Shown: positions 10,316 through 22,689 of the stretch, one piece after another | Numbering within the stretch: position 1 is the stretch's first letter | Layout of the letters: each line of letters opens with the position of its first letter | NCBI GenBank assembly: GCA_022747635.1 | Contig: JAKTNV010000014.1 | Span: forward strand, 4,405,501 to 4,469,500 | Source of the DNA: Hetaerina americana | Lineage: Eukaryota > Arthropoda > Insecta > Odonata > Calopterygidae | DNA: 64,000 nucleotides | Reading direction: 5' to 3' | The notes under the pieces: generated by a model | Databases searched by the model: none | What the model saw: the letters and a program-made list of their open reading frames with translations, nothing else | Told to the model about the DNA's origin: nothing | Made by a program: the position numbers and the translations under genes

Positions 10316-12084
10316 AACAGCCAGAAGTGATGGGAATAACTAAATATACCCTTTGGTGCGATAATATTTTTACAAGTCAATTTGAAGATAGAAAATATAA
10401 TGTAACGTTAATTTCGTGGAATAAGTCCGTAGTATTAACCCTCGCTAATATCCAAGAGTGATGTCGAGAAGACGAGTAAAAGTTTTGATGTCGTTGAATT
10501 ATACTTTCCCCCGATAGGAATTCTTTGGCTAGGATATCTTTACTGTATTCTACGTCATACATTTTTAATTGAATGTGATGTAAGATGTATCACCAATTGT
10601 TTTCAGATATGGGCGTTGGTTAGTTTTCAAAGAGTTTGGATTATGTGTACTTACGCCGGCCCGTCCATCTACTGCCCGTAACCTTTCCTTTCCCTCCCTT
10701 CATCCTCTCCCCTCCCCAGCCGCACCGAGGCAACCTGGGACTGGGGTGTATGCTATTGTGCACATTGATGATTTAGAAACAAAAAACAACTATACTTTTT
10801 AATCGAAATAACTAAATTCAAAATAATGCATTGCAGAAATATGTAACAAATTATGTGGTATAAATCGGCGTCAAGAGTAAGCCCGAACGTTTCGTGCAGT
10901 TGGACTTATTCCCATTGTACTGTTTTCCTAAGCCTATTTTTATACTTCAGCTGTTTTTCCATTTGATTTTCCACACAATGGCCCGTTAAACGCTTATTTG
11001 GGCGATTCCCGTTCCTGAAAGTGACCTTCAACGAGCTCTCGAGGTCGCGGATTTCCCACCCTCCAGCCTCGAAATGGCAATGCCCTCCATTTGCCGACCA
11101 ACGGATTTTCGAACGAATTTCGCGAGAGAAGGCTATCGGGGATGTTCGACCTTGAATTAGTACCGCCTCTCCCCGAGACAAGCAAGAGTCGAAATGGGCG
11201 TGGCGGTTTCCTTATCCTGACTGTGCGCTCTTTTTGAATTAGTTAGATGTTGGAGTCATTCTTTTTCGTTCTCTGTTACGGGCCGCATTATTCACGGGCA
11301 GATGCTTCGTTTAATTTTTGGTAATTCATCGAAGATTGCGAAGGAACAATGCGTACAAGCAATTTTGGACATTATATTTGATTGATTCCTTTAGGCTATC
11401 AATATTATTATTATTACAAGTCCAATTCCTCTCCAACGTAAAATACCATTTATATGTTTCTGATCTGACTCGCATTTTAATTCATTTGCGTTTAGATTTT
11501 CACGCTGTTTAATGAAACAGATATGACACTTCAATTGGCTGCTAATATTAATATAATATATTAATTTATGCACACAATCATAGAAAATCCTAATGACAGA
11601 GGTTTCCGCAATGGAATTATTTCGCAAATTTGAATTTTGAATTCTGCGAGTATAAACTATGGAAGTAATCAAGCTTTCTGCAATATTTTTGCAAGCCATG
11701 TCACAAGTTCCTGATAAACGTGTAACCTCACCCTCCGCTAATTTCATTTACTGAAACTCAGAAGATTTTCAATGCCATAGGTGACCCTCCGAATGTTTTT
11801 TTCTAAGATTTAGCCATTAGAATATAATATCAGGAATAGCACTGGCAACCGATAGAAAATTTTCACCGTTGTGGATCAGTTATTTTAAAGGTATCTCTTT
11901 CGGAGGAGAAATGTACCATCTTTTACTGTACCCAACTGAAGACACAATAAGTACTCAGATACATTTTTGCGTGAACATTGACTCCTATTTAATGAAATCT
12001 GTTCAAAAACTTCCCGAACTTTTAAAAGAAAAAATAAATTACAAATTACTGGCAAATTATTTGCCAGGGTCCACTTATAAGTAG
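10316..12084. other. AT-rich DNA with one GC-richer patch, no gene recognised
   Basis: A GC-richer patch at about 10,980-11,215 has overlapping short open frames of 91 and 63 codons on the minus strand but no family motif. Minus ORF 11,391-11,747 (118 codons) and plus ORF 11,869-12,084 (71 codons) are also unrecognised. The plus ORF begins next to a mariner relic but does not resemble mariner. Confidence 0.5.
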
Positions 12085-12430
12085 TCTCTTCCCCAAATTA
12101 CTGTACACTTATCCGTACGGTGTTTCCACTTTTTAAGCAGGTCTGGAATGCCTTTTTTGGGAATGCTCATAACATCCTTTGACGAATTTTCTCTAGCTCT
12201 AGAATTGTGACAAATCTTTTTCCTTTCAGTGTAGTTTTAAGTTTGTTGGATAGGAAAAAGTCACAAGAGACCACGTCTGGGTTAGTAGGGTGGGAGGGAA
12301 AGCACAGCGGTCTTGTTTTTGGATGAAAACTTATGAGTTCTGAGAGACGATTGGGCCGGCGCGTTGTCGTGGAGGAAAAAATTACTCGCCGCTTCTCCTA
12401 AGTTCGGGCCGTTTTCGCCCGATTCTTTCT
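12085..12430 (-). pseudogene. mariner transposase relic, C-terminal part
   Basis: On the minus strand from about 12,390, FFLHDNAPAQSSL contains the second catalytic Asp block (HDNAP). Downstream, KNKTAVLSLPPY aligns with the 'PPYSPDL' block, CDFFLSNKL-like sequence follows after a frameshift, and the C-terminus reads IPKKGIPDLLKKWKHRTDKCTVIWG, matching the 'FE.W..R..KCI..GDYF' ending. The first half of the transposase is absent. Stops and frameshifts make it inactive. Confidence 0.75.
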
Positions 12431-12439
12431 CATAGGATT

Positions 12440-13190
12440 TTCGCGAATCGATTAGAATCTCAAAAGTTTAAATTCACCAGGCTGTGGTAAAAAATATTTT
12501 CCGAGATACATATTTCAAGGACGAATGCAATGTGAAGGAAAGAAAACCCTTGCGGAAATTTTCTCCTTATTCATGGAAAAAATTGATAATTCATGCACTA
12601 TTGAAATAAGCTAGCCAACGTGATGGCACCCACAAAAATTGCCGAAATTTTCGTCCGTTTCTGCGTATATCCTACGGTTCTCGAAATATTTGACAAAATG
12701 TGTTCCCAAAATCGTGTTTATTTCGTCATTCCATTTGAACCTCGAAAACGTAAATTCACCGAAAGGTAGGCGAAGGGCTGGTCAAACCTGCGGGATTGAA
12801 GTCTTGCTCGAATTGTTCTTCCATCAAAGAGTTTAAGGAAACCCGGTATCAATTTCGAGAAATATTAAATTTTTAATCACCTTCGGACGTTAGTGTCACA
12901 AAGTGAATCCTCCCTTTTAGAAAACCCTAAAAATTCGTTCGCTTCGCCGTATCGGCCGTTAAGTGATCTATTACCGATTCCCTGAAACATTAATGTTTTC
13001 CTTCACCATCGAACGGGTGATCAAAGTATTTCTACCCTTTCAAAAATCTGGTATTTTTTCCCAGTTTGCTGTAACATTTACCGTTCTGGTGATATCCGGG
13101 TTTTTTTCGCGATTCCGTTCGAGCCTCGGAAACTGAACGTCACCTGTCGGTCGTAAATATTATTTTTCTAGATTTATATTTCTTGGACAA
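12440..13190. repeat. degenerate tandem repeat
   Basis: Three related blocks occur: about 12,455-12,525, 12,731-12,775 and 13,105-13,180. Each has an 'aacctcgaaaacgtaaattcacc'-like core in variant form, e.g. GAATCTCAAAAGTTTAAATTC and GAGCCTCGGAAACTGAACG, ending in CACC. The first and third continue alike for another 40 bp ('gtaaa..ttatttt' to 'tttc..ggac'). Divergence is high and the intervals (about 280 and 375 bp) are unequal, so this is either an old satellite or duplicated sequence. Confidence 0.45.
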
Positions 13191-13194
13191 TCAG

Positions 13195-13890
13195 AAATAG
13201 GCTTTCCATTGCCCTATGGTGTATTGCAGGGTGTGAGTACACGCCAGACTAATTTTGACCTATTTCTTCTTAGTGCCGTCGGACACTTCTTTCTAATCTT
13301 TTATCCTTCGTGGGAAATATGACATTCTAAATTTATTTGTTCTGCACTTAATCTCTCTAATTTAATTTACGTGTTCTCTTTTACTGTAGTGCGACGAGGC
13401 GAATAACACATTTTCATCATCATTGACGCGCATCCAATTTATGCAAGAGCGTCAATCTGTAATTTAATCTTTTTGAGTGAGTGATTCCCAGCCACCTCTA
13501 GTAATTTAAATACACTGAGTAGTTTGTCATAGCAACGTTTTATAATTCTAGCTCCTCTACGATGCACGTGATCAAATTCAACAATCAATCCAACTTCATG
13601 TGGATCCCATTAATAGCACCATAGTCTAAAGAGTGAAAGGTAACATTTCTCCTTTTCATCACATTTCCCAAACAATCTTCAAATAAATCCTGATTTTTTG
13701 TTAGCTTTGTCACGTACTTCCCGTATACCTTTCACCCAGGAGAGGTCTTGGGTGGGTGTAATGCCTATGCATTCAATCGAGTCAGCATATTGCATTGCGG
13801 TATTTCTGTTGAATGATTTCGGGAGGGAATTGCTCTTTTTTACTTCGTATGGGAAACAAGTGCACCTAATTGACCGGAAGATGCGTGTAC
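13195..13890 (-). pseudogene. family D LINE, 3' UTR and C-terminal relic
   Basis: The plus strand shows the family D terminal sequence in reverse: 'gccctatggtgtattgcagg' and 'acacgccagactaattttgacc' (13,208-13,260), then 3' UTR ('ttatccttcgtgggaaatat'). From about 13,480 to 13,890 the minus strand carries broken coding remnants with the spacing of the C-terminal block (KNQDLFE.CLGN, IHMKLD, CIVEELEL). Compare 20,205-20,650 and 22,875-23,892, which hold the same order. No intact motif survives. Confidence 0.7.
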
Positions 13891-14064
13891 ATATCTCATA
13901 AAATAATACTTAATAATGATGTATTGAAATTTACTTGTTTTACGTAGATAAATATTATTGCCGTTCAATCCGAAACTCATGAACATAATATTTAAGCGGC
14001 GTGCTTCTCTATGCCAATTACGGATGGATTGCAATAGGAGGAAAAAAATGATAGAGCTACTGTT

Positions 14065-14150
14065 CTACAGTAGCTTCTGATTCCTTATCCTTCGTGGGAA
14101 ATATAACATCTTAAATATATTATTCTACGCTTTATCTCTCTTATTTATTC
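14065..14150 (-). repeat. family D LINE 3' UTR scrap
   Basis: The phrase 'cttatccttcgtgggaaata' followed by 'taacatcttaaatat' and 'ttatctctctta' repeats the 3' UTR of family D seen at 13,300 and 26,510. Confidence 0.5.
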
Positions 14151-14261
14151 AATATGATGCATTGGAGGTTAGGACCCATGAGTTCCCATTTTAAAATTTG
14201 CGGATTGATGGACCTGGCCACCCTCGACCACGTGACATTGGGTGATTATTCCTGTTGCAAA

Positions 14262-14566
14262 TGGGGGATCGAATGGTGCCGTGGCTGTCGTACTGGCTTC
14301 CCGCCCGGGTTCAAATCCCGGCGGTGTTGAATATTTTTAAGTGGTATCTCGATCACTACTTGAGGTGTGTTGTGGGGAGGGCACTTTGACTGAGTACCCC
14401 GCGCGTCGGATGGGACGTTAAACTGCGGACCCCTTAGCGCCTTTTGTAAAGAGCAGGCTATTGCCGACGCCAGGTTTCTCTCCACCCTTCATCCTTTCCT
14501 GTCCATACCTAACGGCGCAAATGACCTCAGCAGTCGGTCGCCTCCTCTAAACACAACTACCACTCC
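14262..14566 (+). repeat. tRNA-derived SINE, family A
   Basis: The tRNA-like head (14,263-14,330) has a T-arm CCGGGTTCAAATCCCGG containing the B box. The body has 'agtggtatctcgatcac', 'gagggcactttga', 'cgtcggatgggacgttaaac', 'gcggaccccttagcgcc', 'ccacccttcatcctttcc' and ends at 'aactaccact'. At least three further near full-length or partial copies lie at 39,055, 39,578 and 40,775, and a diverged one at 31,640. Confidence 0.85.
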
Positions 14567-15494
14567 TGCAGCAAAACTTGTCGAGTAACAATTGGCGGCA
14601 ATGGGGCTGAAACTCACACACCTCACATGCATTATGAATTTTACTCCCTAACTCCACTCATTATCCTCGTTAAATGAAACGAAGCCAAACTGGATTTTTT
14701 CAATTTAAGAATAATTTTCAACGGTTGGACGAATAACAATGAAGGGTTACGAAGAAGAAGAAAGAAATTCCATTAAGACTGAAGAGAGAAAGGTAGCCTC
14801 AAAATAGTAAAATTTTGATGTAAAGGCGTAATGAAGACAGTGGAAATGAAAGGCGAGAAGAACGGGCAGGAAATGGATAGGCAGTGAGTGATTGGTTGAT
14901 GGCCAGCGATGATGGTCGCTTAGTTTCGCCTGATAGACCAATTTCATTTTTATTTTTCGGTTCAACGTGGGTAAATTTCTCAATTAATCATTTCCTCAAA
15001 TTTTCATGTGTCCATAATGCTTGATGAAACTTTTTATCAGAAGCGTTATTTTTTTTCAATTGATGAGCGTCAGAGTATTTTAGTTCTTCAACGGAAGCAT
15101 TATAAGTTTCGTCGACGTCACTGATGCCTCAATAATGGATTAGTTTCATCAAAATATAACAAATATTTACTTTTTGGATAACGTAAGATTAATTTTTGAA
15201 TAAATGATCATTTTAAAGACTTTTTTGCCTTTGCCTATGAAGAGATTCAATTAGACCTAGAGCATATTTATGAATGGATTACAAGCATCCAAATTACGTT
15301 TTGATGAAACAAACGTTTTTACATCTTTTGTAAAAAGTTTAAAATATTTTATAATACCAGACTTTAAAGTAATTGAAACATTAAATATCCACTGATAGAT
15401 ATATTTATCAAAGATTTTTTGATTTTTCTACTGTGTATTGGCCATATTTGCCAAACTTGTTTCAGATCAAATAAAAACTTAAATGCAACAATTT
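14567..15494. other. AT-rich DNA without recognised feature
   Basis: No coding motif, repeat or structured element was recognised. Short open frames such as 14,747-14,983 (minus) have no family character. Confidence 0.5.
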
Positions 15495-15600
15495 GAGAAA
15501 GTAAAAATCATTCACCTTGACTGGGATTCGAGCCCAGATCCCTCAATATCCGGTCGAGTGCTTTAGCCAGGTAAGCTATGGTTCAATTTAATTTTATTCG
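15495..15600 (-). repeat. tRNA-derived SINE head, family C
   Basis: The minus strand reads a tRNA-like stretch: 'cttacctggctaaagcactc', then 'gatctgggctcgaatccc' (B box), then 'agtcaaggtgaatga'. The 3' side matches 59,200-59,300. The acceptor arms do not pair, so this is not a tRNA gene. Confidence 0.5.
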
Positions 15601-15689
15601 GTCTAGTATGTTACACTGCTAATGTTTACATGGTACATATTGTCAGCTTTCAGTTTATGGTTACAGCATATTTTTTACTTTATAAATAA

Positions 15690-15770
15690 ATGTATACATA
15701 TACATACACATACATACACATAAACATAAATATGCATATACATACATACATAGACATGCATTCATATTAA
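15690..15770. repeat. imperfect (ACAT)n microsatellite
   Basis: Repeated 'acatacat', 'atacacat' and 'aaacataaa' units. Confidence 0.85.
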
Positions 15771-15939
15771 TAGCATAAACAATTGTGACCATGAGCAATA
15801 CTGTGGAAGGAAATAATGAAGGAAGGGTTCACAAGATATAGAAGAAAATATTTGGATTAGCAGCGGGACATTACATTTGGTTGGAATTATTGATAGCTTT
15901 GAAGCACAGTAATTCAGAAAAAGGATCCTTTAACCACGG

Positions 15940-18850
15940 ACGAAGTGTGTTCGGTACCGGGGGCAGCCACATGCGTTCCACCAATGCTTGCATCCTTTAG
16001 CGGAATGTTTATTCGCGGTTCTCAACTGTGTGAATTCCACGATTAGGGTGGTCATTATGAAGGATTTGAAGCTCGGGAAGAGCCGAAAGTTCAAAGTGTC
16101 GATTTATGTCGGTATTGGCACCAACACCGAACACGTCCCAAATTTTATAGTTTTTCAGAGCTTCCCATTATCTGATTTTATCGTTGCATCCAAGGATCAG
16201 ATGCGCGACGTTGTCTATTCGACCGCATGACGGACAAATGGGAGAATCGGCTAGCTGTCGGTGATACCTCACTTCCCTCGTCATGACTGTGTTCGCGATT
16301 AGGTTAAACATTACACTACGTGCCTTATCGCTCGCCCTGCTGGTCGCCCAGTTTTTCCAAGAAACCGATCTTTTTTAGGTATTTGGTTGCTGCTCGGTTA
16401 GCGCTCTGACATACAGCGTCTTGACCCTAATTACTTCTCCATCCCGTAGGAGAGAAGCGACCTTTTTCGTTTCTTCAAATGCCCTCCGGTGGCATTCGCC
16501 GCTCGCGAGTTCCTGCCACGCGTCCTTGAGGAGTGTCTTGCGCCACGCGTCGTCACCGCCGAGGATGCGCAGGCTAAGCTTCGCATAGACAACCTTCGCC
16601 TTTAGAGCTATATCGGTTAAATTGAGACCACCCTGCTCAAACGGGCCATAGAGCTGGTTTCGGGACACTTTCTTTACGTAGCCATTCTAGATCATTTGGT
16701 TGGTCGCTCTAATAAACTATGCATTGTATGTAGCGGGTAAGGGCCACAGATGGGCCACGTACCATAGCCTTGGGAAGAAAATCTGGTTGAGGAGGCGGAC
16801 GCGGGTCACGATCGGGAGGGAAGGGAGTGAAAGCTTTCCAACACTCCATTTTACATGATGGTCAATAATTCCCCAGTTTCGCTCAGTCGTGGGAGTCAAC
16901 TCCTTCTCCCACCAGAACCCTAAGATTTTGAGCGATAGTGCTTTTGACCAACCAATGAAGGTCGTGGGCCGGTTGCTCTTCAGCAGCAAAAACCTAGATT
17001 TCCGTTTGTTGAGGAAGATACCGCCCTGCTCATATGACGTTAATATGTCAAGGGCTAGAGCCATGTGGGACGGGTCGTCTACGAAGAGGGTTATGTCGTC
17101 AGCGTATGCGACGCCCAGGCAGAGGGCGCCGTGACGGCGAACCCCGATTCCACTCTCTGCAGTCGTCTGAGTATGGGGTCTAAGGAAAAGGCGACCAGCA
17201 GCATTGACAGCGGGCAGCCCTGCTGAACGGAGTTACTGACGGGGATGGGCGGCGAGGTGGCATTCTTTATCCTAAGTATAGAGTATGTTCCGGTGTACAT
17301 CGTTGAGACGGCACGAATGAAGCACTCGGGGAAGGCCATCGTCTTGAGCACGGTTAGAATCCATCGATCCGGACCAGATCAAATGCTTTCTCAAGATCAA
17401 TAGCTAGCAAAGATAAAAACGATCGCCGTACGGGGGTGCGGAAAAATAGATGTCGCGAATTAGAAGTGCGGCATCGAAGATGTGTCACGTTTTCGACACG
17501 GCGTACTGGGATATAGAGAGGACGATGTCTGCAGCAGCCGTCATTCTATATCGTAGGACGTGCGCCAATATTTTATAATCTACGTTTAAAAGGGCAATTG
17601 GCCGGAAGTCGTTGAACGAAATGGGTCGCATATTCTTTGGTTTAAGGATTATCACGGCGGTCTGCTGACTTGCAGTCAGAGAGCCGCTAGTTAAAATGCA
17701 GTTAAAAAGGTGGGTTAAAATAGGTTTTAAAACATCCCAGTACGCAAAATAAAATTCAAAGGGTATGCCGTCCAAGCCGGGCGCTTTGCCCTTTGGGAAC
17801 ATGGAGGAGACGCAGTCCCGTTCGTCTGAACTTATGTCTCGACCTAAATAGCCTTCTTGATCCGATGGCAGCGTAGGGAGCGGGGGGAGAGGGGGTGTGT
17901 CTCCCTCCTTCCACAGAGGATACCTGTTAAAGGTGTTTTGAAAGTCGGCCGCTTCCCTAAGGAGGTCGGTGTCACCGGCGGCAGATTCTCTGACAGGGAT
18001 TCTGTCTGTAGCGGTGCCGGAGTTGGATTTCATCCAGCGCCGAAGCTCGGATAGCGTTAGGGGGCCCCCTATATCCGTGCCCAGTTCTTTTTGCCACTTT
18101 TGGGGAGCGTATTTTTGGAGCTCGTGGCCCAGTATAAATTTTTTTAGGAACGACACTTGGGCGTAGAAACCCTCCGGCGCAACATCCTTAAGCAGGAGCT
18201 CTTCCAGCGCCCGGCGGTAGAAGGAAATGGTGTAATTTTTTTTCCCTACGCCACTCAAAAGTTTGCCTTTTGATGTGGGTGACACTGCGGGGTTTGAAAA
18301 CCTCGTCCCACCTTACAGCGAGGTTTGCACCGGGACGGAGGGCCGCGATCAGTTTACACACCCGGGTGCGGATGGAGTCACGGTGAGTCGCGTCCTCCAG
18401 CACGCGGAGGTCCATGCGCCACACGGAGCGGCAGCGATGGGCGTGCGCGCCCGGGGTTGTGTCCGGGCCCGTAACTCTCATGATCACTGCGCAGTGATCA
18501 GAGAAGGACACCGGGAGGGAGTCCACTGTCTGGACATCATTCATTAGGGATGCCGAGACGAAGAGATATCAATCCACGTCCGACAGTCAGGCCCTGATCG
18601 CGTGAAGGGGGCAGGACCGGCGCAGAAAGAATGCACTGTGTTAAATCACTCCAATGGAGTCGAGCATCAGTGAGAGTGCCTTGATTGGATAGTATGTCAC
18701 CCTATCCCTGTTCGAGGCACTATCCTCTCAGTAGTAGATGGAGATAAAATCCCGGCCCAATTTGGCCCTCCCCTAGAAGGAATACAGGTAGGGGAGGAGA
18801 AGTTCATTGAAATAGATTTCGCGCTCTGCCTTCGCGCGGTTTAATAAAAT
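15940..18850 (-). pseudogene. Tx1/L1-like LINE (endonuclease remnant, reverse transcriptase, Cys/His tail)
   Basis: Read from high to low coordinates: an AP-endonuclease end with PVSFSDHCAVIM (about 18,505-18,470); a linker; KAPGLDGIPFEFY (about 17,790), NDFRPIALLNVDYKILAHVL (about 17,610-17,550), QYAVSKT (about 17,500), LLIRDIYF, the LEKAFDLV block split by frameshifts (about 17,395), VQQGCPLSMLL (about 17,230), and GVAYADDITLFVDD (about 17,105-17,065) with the catalytic YADD. Then ILGFWWEKEL, LPLPATYNA, FEQGGLNLTDIALKAKV (about 16,640-16,590), and a CPSCGRIDNVAHLILGC Cys/His cluster (about 16,240-16,190). At least three frameshifts or stops occur. It is GC-richer than its flanks. The 5' end (ORF1 and most endonuclease) is missing. 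Clade choice is from motif order, so Tx1 versus other L1-group LINEs is uncertain. Confidence 0.8.
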
Positions 18851-19475
18851 ATAAGTTTAATTAAAAAAAGCAATTAATAAATTGATAACAGACAGTAGTA
18901 CTAGTATTTAAACAGGATTATTACTTAATTATGCAATCCCTTCTGGATTATAAGATTTAAGATAACATAGAGAGAACAGGGATCAGCAGCAAAAATTGAA
19001 ATACAAATATGAGAAGTTATCACTTAATCGTCTATTCCAGTCGAAGATGATTTGAAAAAGTTAACCATGTCCAGATAATACTCTATGTTATAATGGTAAT
19101 TTCCGTTTACAGAATACTATTGGTTTTTCGTCCATTGAAAAGTGCTTTGGGTGAAAAATGGAAGATAAAGAGTAGAGGGACAATATGAATCCAATAGTAT
19201 TCGCAAGGTTTTCATATACTTTTGGAATATCTGAACGCATAGCTTCCTTCCTAGGAAGACCAAATATTGAGATAAGATTAGGTACAGAGATTTGAATTAA
19301 AGATCAGCCGCTGTCGCAAAAAAATGTAATCTTCCAAATCTCCAGCAAGAACGGAAAGCGCATTAGGTGTGCTGTAAGTTAAGTATTAAACAAATTAAGC
19401 GGTAAATGAGTATGAGGTTGCAAGAGAGTAAACCAGCGTTTGAAGCAAGGATGACCTCAATTGACGCAACTCAAC
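18851..19475. other. AT-rich DNA without recognised feature
   Basis: Nothing assignable was seen between the LINE 5' side and the foldback repeat. Confidence 0.5.
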
Positions 19476-19706
19476 TTTAAGAAATAGTGACCCGCGTGTA
19501 CCTGAATCACACACTAAAAAGTCAAAATAAATAATAAAAATTTAACCAAACTTCAGCCTCTCGATCACTAGGGTGTGTCAAGGAATGACAACATTCCCGT
19601 AAATCGCATTCACACACACTCAGGGTTTGCAAGTTTGGCTTAATTTTTATTATTTATATTTTATTTAGTGTGTTATTCAGGTAAACGCGGGTCACTGTTT
19701 CTTAAA
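19476..19706. repeat. foldback (MITE-like) inverted repeat
   Basis: The left arm, 19,476-19,553, and the right arm, 19,631-19,706, are reverse complements over about 77 bp with a few mismatches and small gaps. Shared landmarks are 'gtgacccgcg', 'acctgaat', 'acacactaaa', 'aataataaaaat' and 'ccaaactt'. The spacer is about 77 bp. No coding sequence is present. Confidence 0.8.
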
Positions 19707-20204
19707 CACACCCAAGTGACCTTGTGTGTGTTCCCTGTCCCACCCTTACTTGTAACTTTCCCCCAGCCCCTTTTCAACCTTGTGCCAATCACGTTTACGG
19801 GCTCGGCTATCACGTTTTCATTGCTCAAAGACCGTAGGTACGTTCATTTTATATTTACATTACTTTGTAGTAATTTCTTGTCGCATATTTTTCCATTGTA
19901 AAACATTATATACAAGTTTTCATCACCACATGAAGTTAATGTTCAATGAACACGATTTCTTACAGTCTCGATGTGCTTTGGCATGCATTAAAATATATAA
20001 CATCTTTTTACTCGGCCAAACATCCTGGGCCTCTTCTTTGAAACTATCAACGCTTTCACCAGTCACAAACTTCTTCCCGGAAATTTCCGGTTCCATTGCG
20101 ACTTTGTAAGCTTCAGCAGCACTCCCCAAGATTGGCTCTCAAGAGTAGCTACCAAAAAAACCCTATTTTAGTTAAAATAAGTGGTACTAACTAAATGAAA
20201 GTCA

Positions 20205-20650
20205 GTTATTTTAGTAGCCTGCAATCTATCACTAGGTTCTATGAAAACTTTTGACCCGAATATGACCCTACCGCGGTCAGCTAATGTTATTCTAATTCTT
20301 AATCGTACTTGGAAAAAATAATATCTTAAAACGATCTGTTCTACACAAAATTTCTAATTTTATTGACATGATCTCTCATCTCATGACCGTAGTGCGATAG
20401 GGGTAGTAACCCATTTTCAATATAAATGCTAAAGAGGCATCCTTCCAATCTATACAACAAAATTACTCTGTAACATAACCTTCGCTCCGTGAGTGACTCC
20501 TAGTCTAGCTTGCCAAATATTTTTGATACACTGAGTAGTTTGTCATAACCATATTTTACAAATCTTACTCCTCCTTGTTGCGCGTGACAATAAATATTAT
20601 ACTCGCATTATTATGTTTCCTTGGGATCCAACCACTGCCCCTTATTAAGT
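20205..20650 (-). pseudogene. family D LINE, 3' end and C-terminal relic
   Basis: The plus strand shows 'tagcctgcaatctatcacta', 'acccgaatatgaccctacc' and 'gcggtcagctaatgttatt', which is the reverse of the family D terminal sequence at 22,560-22,650. Coding remnants of the C-terminal block lie at about 20,490-20,650 ('ctgagtagtttgtcata' is shared with 13,515). Confidence 0.7.
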
Positions 20651-21119
20651 AATCGAATAAGGTAGAGGGGAATCATTTGGTTAGTTAAAAGTTACGTGTG
20701 CATGAAATTACTCTGGTGTATATTCACCCATGCCACACACCTTAGCAGTGGCTTACAGGGTATTAAAAAAATATTCCATGGCGAGAAACGAGTAATCGTG
20801 AAGGGTAAGCTGGGGGAATTAAAGTGGGAACTTTAGACTAGGAATGTTAAATGAAAGTGGAGCCCCTAAAAAATTTTCTCCGGGATGGAAATTTTGAGTT
20901 TTCCTTTGTAATATAATTTCGGTTAAGGAACGGAATTCAATGATTACCGATGAATAAATTACATTCTCTTGCCAAAAATTCATTTAACAAGCCATTCGTT
21001 TGGCAGTGATCCTTTTTGCTCTTTAATTCGATTCAAAAAGAGGATGTTAAAGAACACCGGACCGAGCAATAATGAGTTGGCGATGTAGTCCAAGGAAGAA
21101 CTATATAACTTGACTAAAG

Positions 21120-22670
21120 AAAAATGGAGCGGATTGCATGGAACGAAGGCAGTTCCTAGAACGATATCGTTTGAATGTTGAAAATTATGAAGCCTAATAA
21201 ATCATCCGGGCCCATTGAAACACCCGCTCGTATATTTAAGGTCCTAGCTTCGGATATTTCGTCGTATCTAGAAATAATATTTAAGAAGTCGCTAGTAGAT
21301 CACATGGTTCTCAATGATTGTAAAACGGTTAATATTACACCTATCATTAAAAAAGGAGACTAGGAAGAACCGAGCATCGTAGTCCTATTTCCCTTGCATC
21401 CAAATTATGCAAGGTTATGGAACATATGTACATTTTCTAGTTCAATCGTGAGATTCCGCGATAATCAGGAGTTAATAATGAAAATTCAGCACGGTTTCCG
21501 AAAGGGTAGATCCTGCGAGAGAAAACGTTTTGTTCATGATATTCCTAATTCAGGAGAGAGTAATGTTCCAGTGGACGCGGTTTTTCTATATTTTTAAAAA
21601 CCTTTCGACAAACAACCTCATAGTAAACCACTCGTAAAGCTAGAATCATATGGCATAAATAAAAATATCCGGGATTAGATTAAATACTTTTTGAATGGTC
21701 GCGTACCAAAACTAGTGATCGATGGAGTTAGTTTATATGCAGTAGAAGTTACTACACGTGTTTCCCACGGAAGCGTTATCGGACCTCTTTTATTCCTACT
21801 TTACGTTAACGACATTGACTCCGTAGTCACTGGTAACATGGGTTTATTTGCCAACGATACAGTGGTTTACCGTGATATTCGTGATCCTAAGGACACATCA
21901 GTTTTGTCAGATGACGTTAATGCTAACAACGCGGGCTCGACACTTCACAATTGGAATTATACTTAAAAATAGGCGTAGTGATGAATTTTTGGTAAAAGAG
22001 CAATTCCCTCCGGAATGCCTACTACATGGGGAACACCGAGACGGAAATCGCTGACTCAAGTAAATATCAAGCCGTTACCCTTGCTCACCTGGGCGAAACA
22101 CACACGGGGAATAGGTGAGCAAGCAAAAAAAAAATTAGGCCTTATTAGAAGAGTACTGGGTTAATGTGATGAAAAAGTCAAAGAGAATTGTTATCTTTCG
22201 TTGGTTAGGTCTTATTTAAAATATACTGAAAGTATTTGGGATCCTCACGAAGTTGGATTGATTTTTGAATTGAATCACGTGCAGCGTAGAGGAGCTAGAA
22301 TTGTAAAACGTTGTTATTACCAACTTCTCAGTGTATTACAAGAGATACAAGGTTGAGGACCACTCAATTACGAAGATTAAATTACAGATTAAATCTCAGC
22401 ATAAAATCGAAGGATTTCACTTTAACAATGGTGTTGTTAAAGTGAGTGTTATTAGCCCCTTCGTACCACAGTAGAAGAGATCGTGTGAATAAAATTACAA
22501 ATATTAAGTGTAGCACAGATAGAGTTGAGATATGATTTTTTCCACGAACGATAAGGGATCGGCATAAAATTGTCCGACCGTGGTAAATTCATATTCGGTT
22601 TAAAAATAGTCTGGTGTGTATTGACCTCCTGCCACACACCCTAGCGGTGGCTTAGAGCGTGCTTAACTAT
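21120..22670 (+). pseudogene. family D CR1/Daphne-like LINE, most complete copy
   Basis: In order on the plus strand: MKPNKSSGPIETPARIFKVL (RT motif around the PDGIP block, about 21,180), NITPIIKKGD (21,360), QHGFRKGRSCERKRFVHDI (about 21,487-21,545), LVKLESYGINKNIRD (21,640), VTTRVSHGSVIGPLLFLLYVNDI (about 21,745-21,815), LFANDTVVYRDI (about 21,844; the catalytic FADD reads FAND), then broken sequence and VKENCYLSLVRSYLKYTESIWDPHEVGL (about 22,170-22,260) with HVQRRGARIVKRCYY. The 3' UTR ends with CTGCCACACACCCTAGCGG TGGCTT at about 22,630-22,655. Many stops and frameshifts and the lost Asp make it dead. Confidence 0.85.
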
Positions 22671-22689
22671 CAACTTGAGTTATTGATGA

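Noticed and set aside
15495..15600. tRNA gene on the minus strand
   Set aside because: The acceptor stem does not pair and the 3' part is shared with 59,200-59,300, so it is a SINE head.
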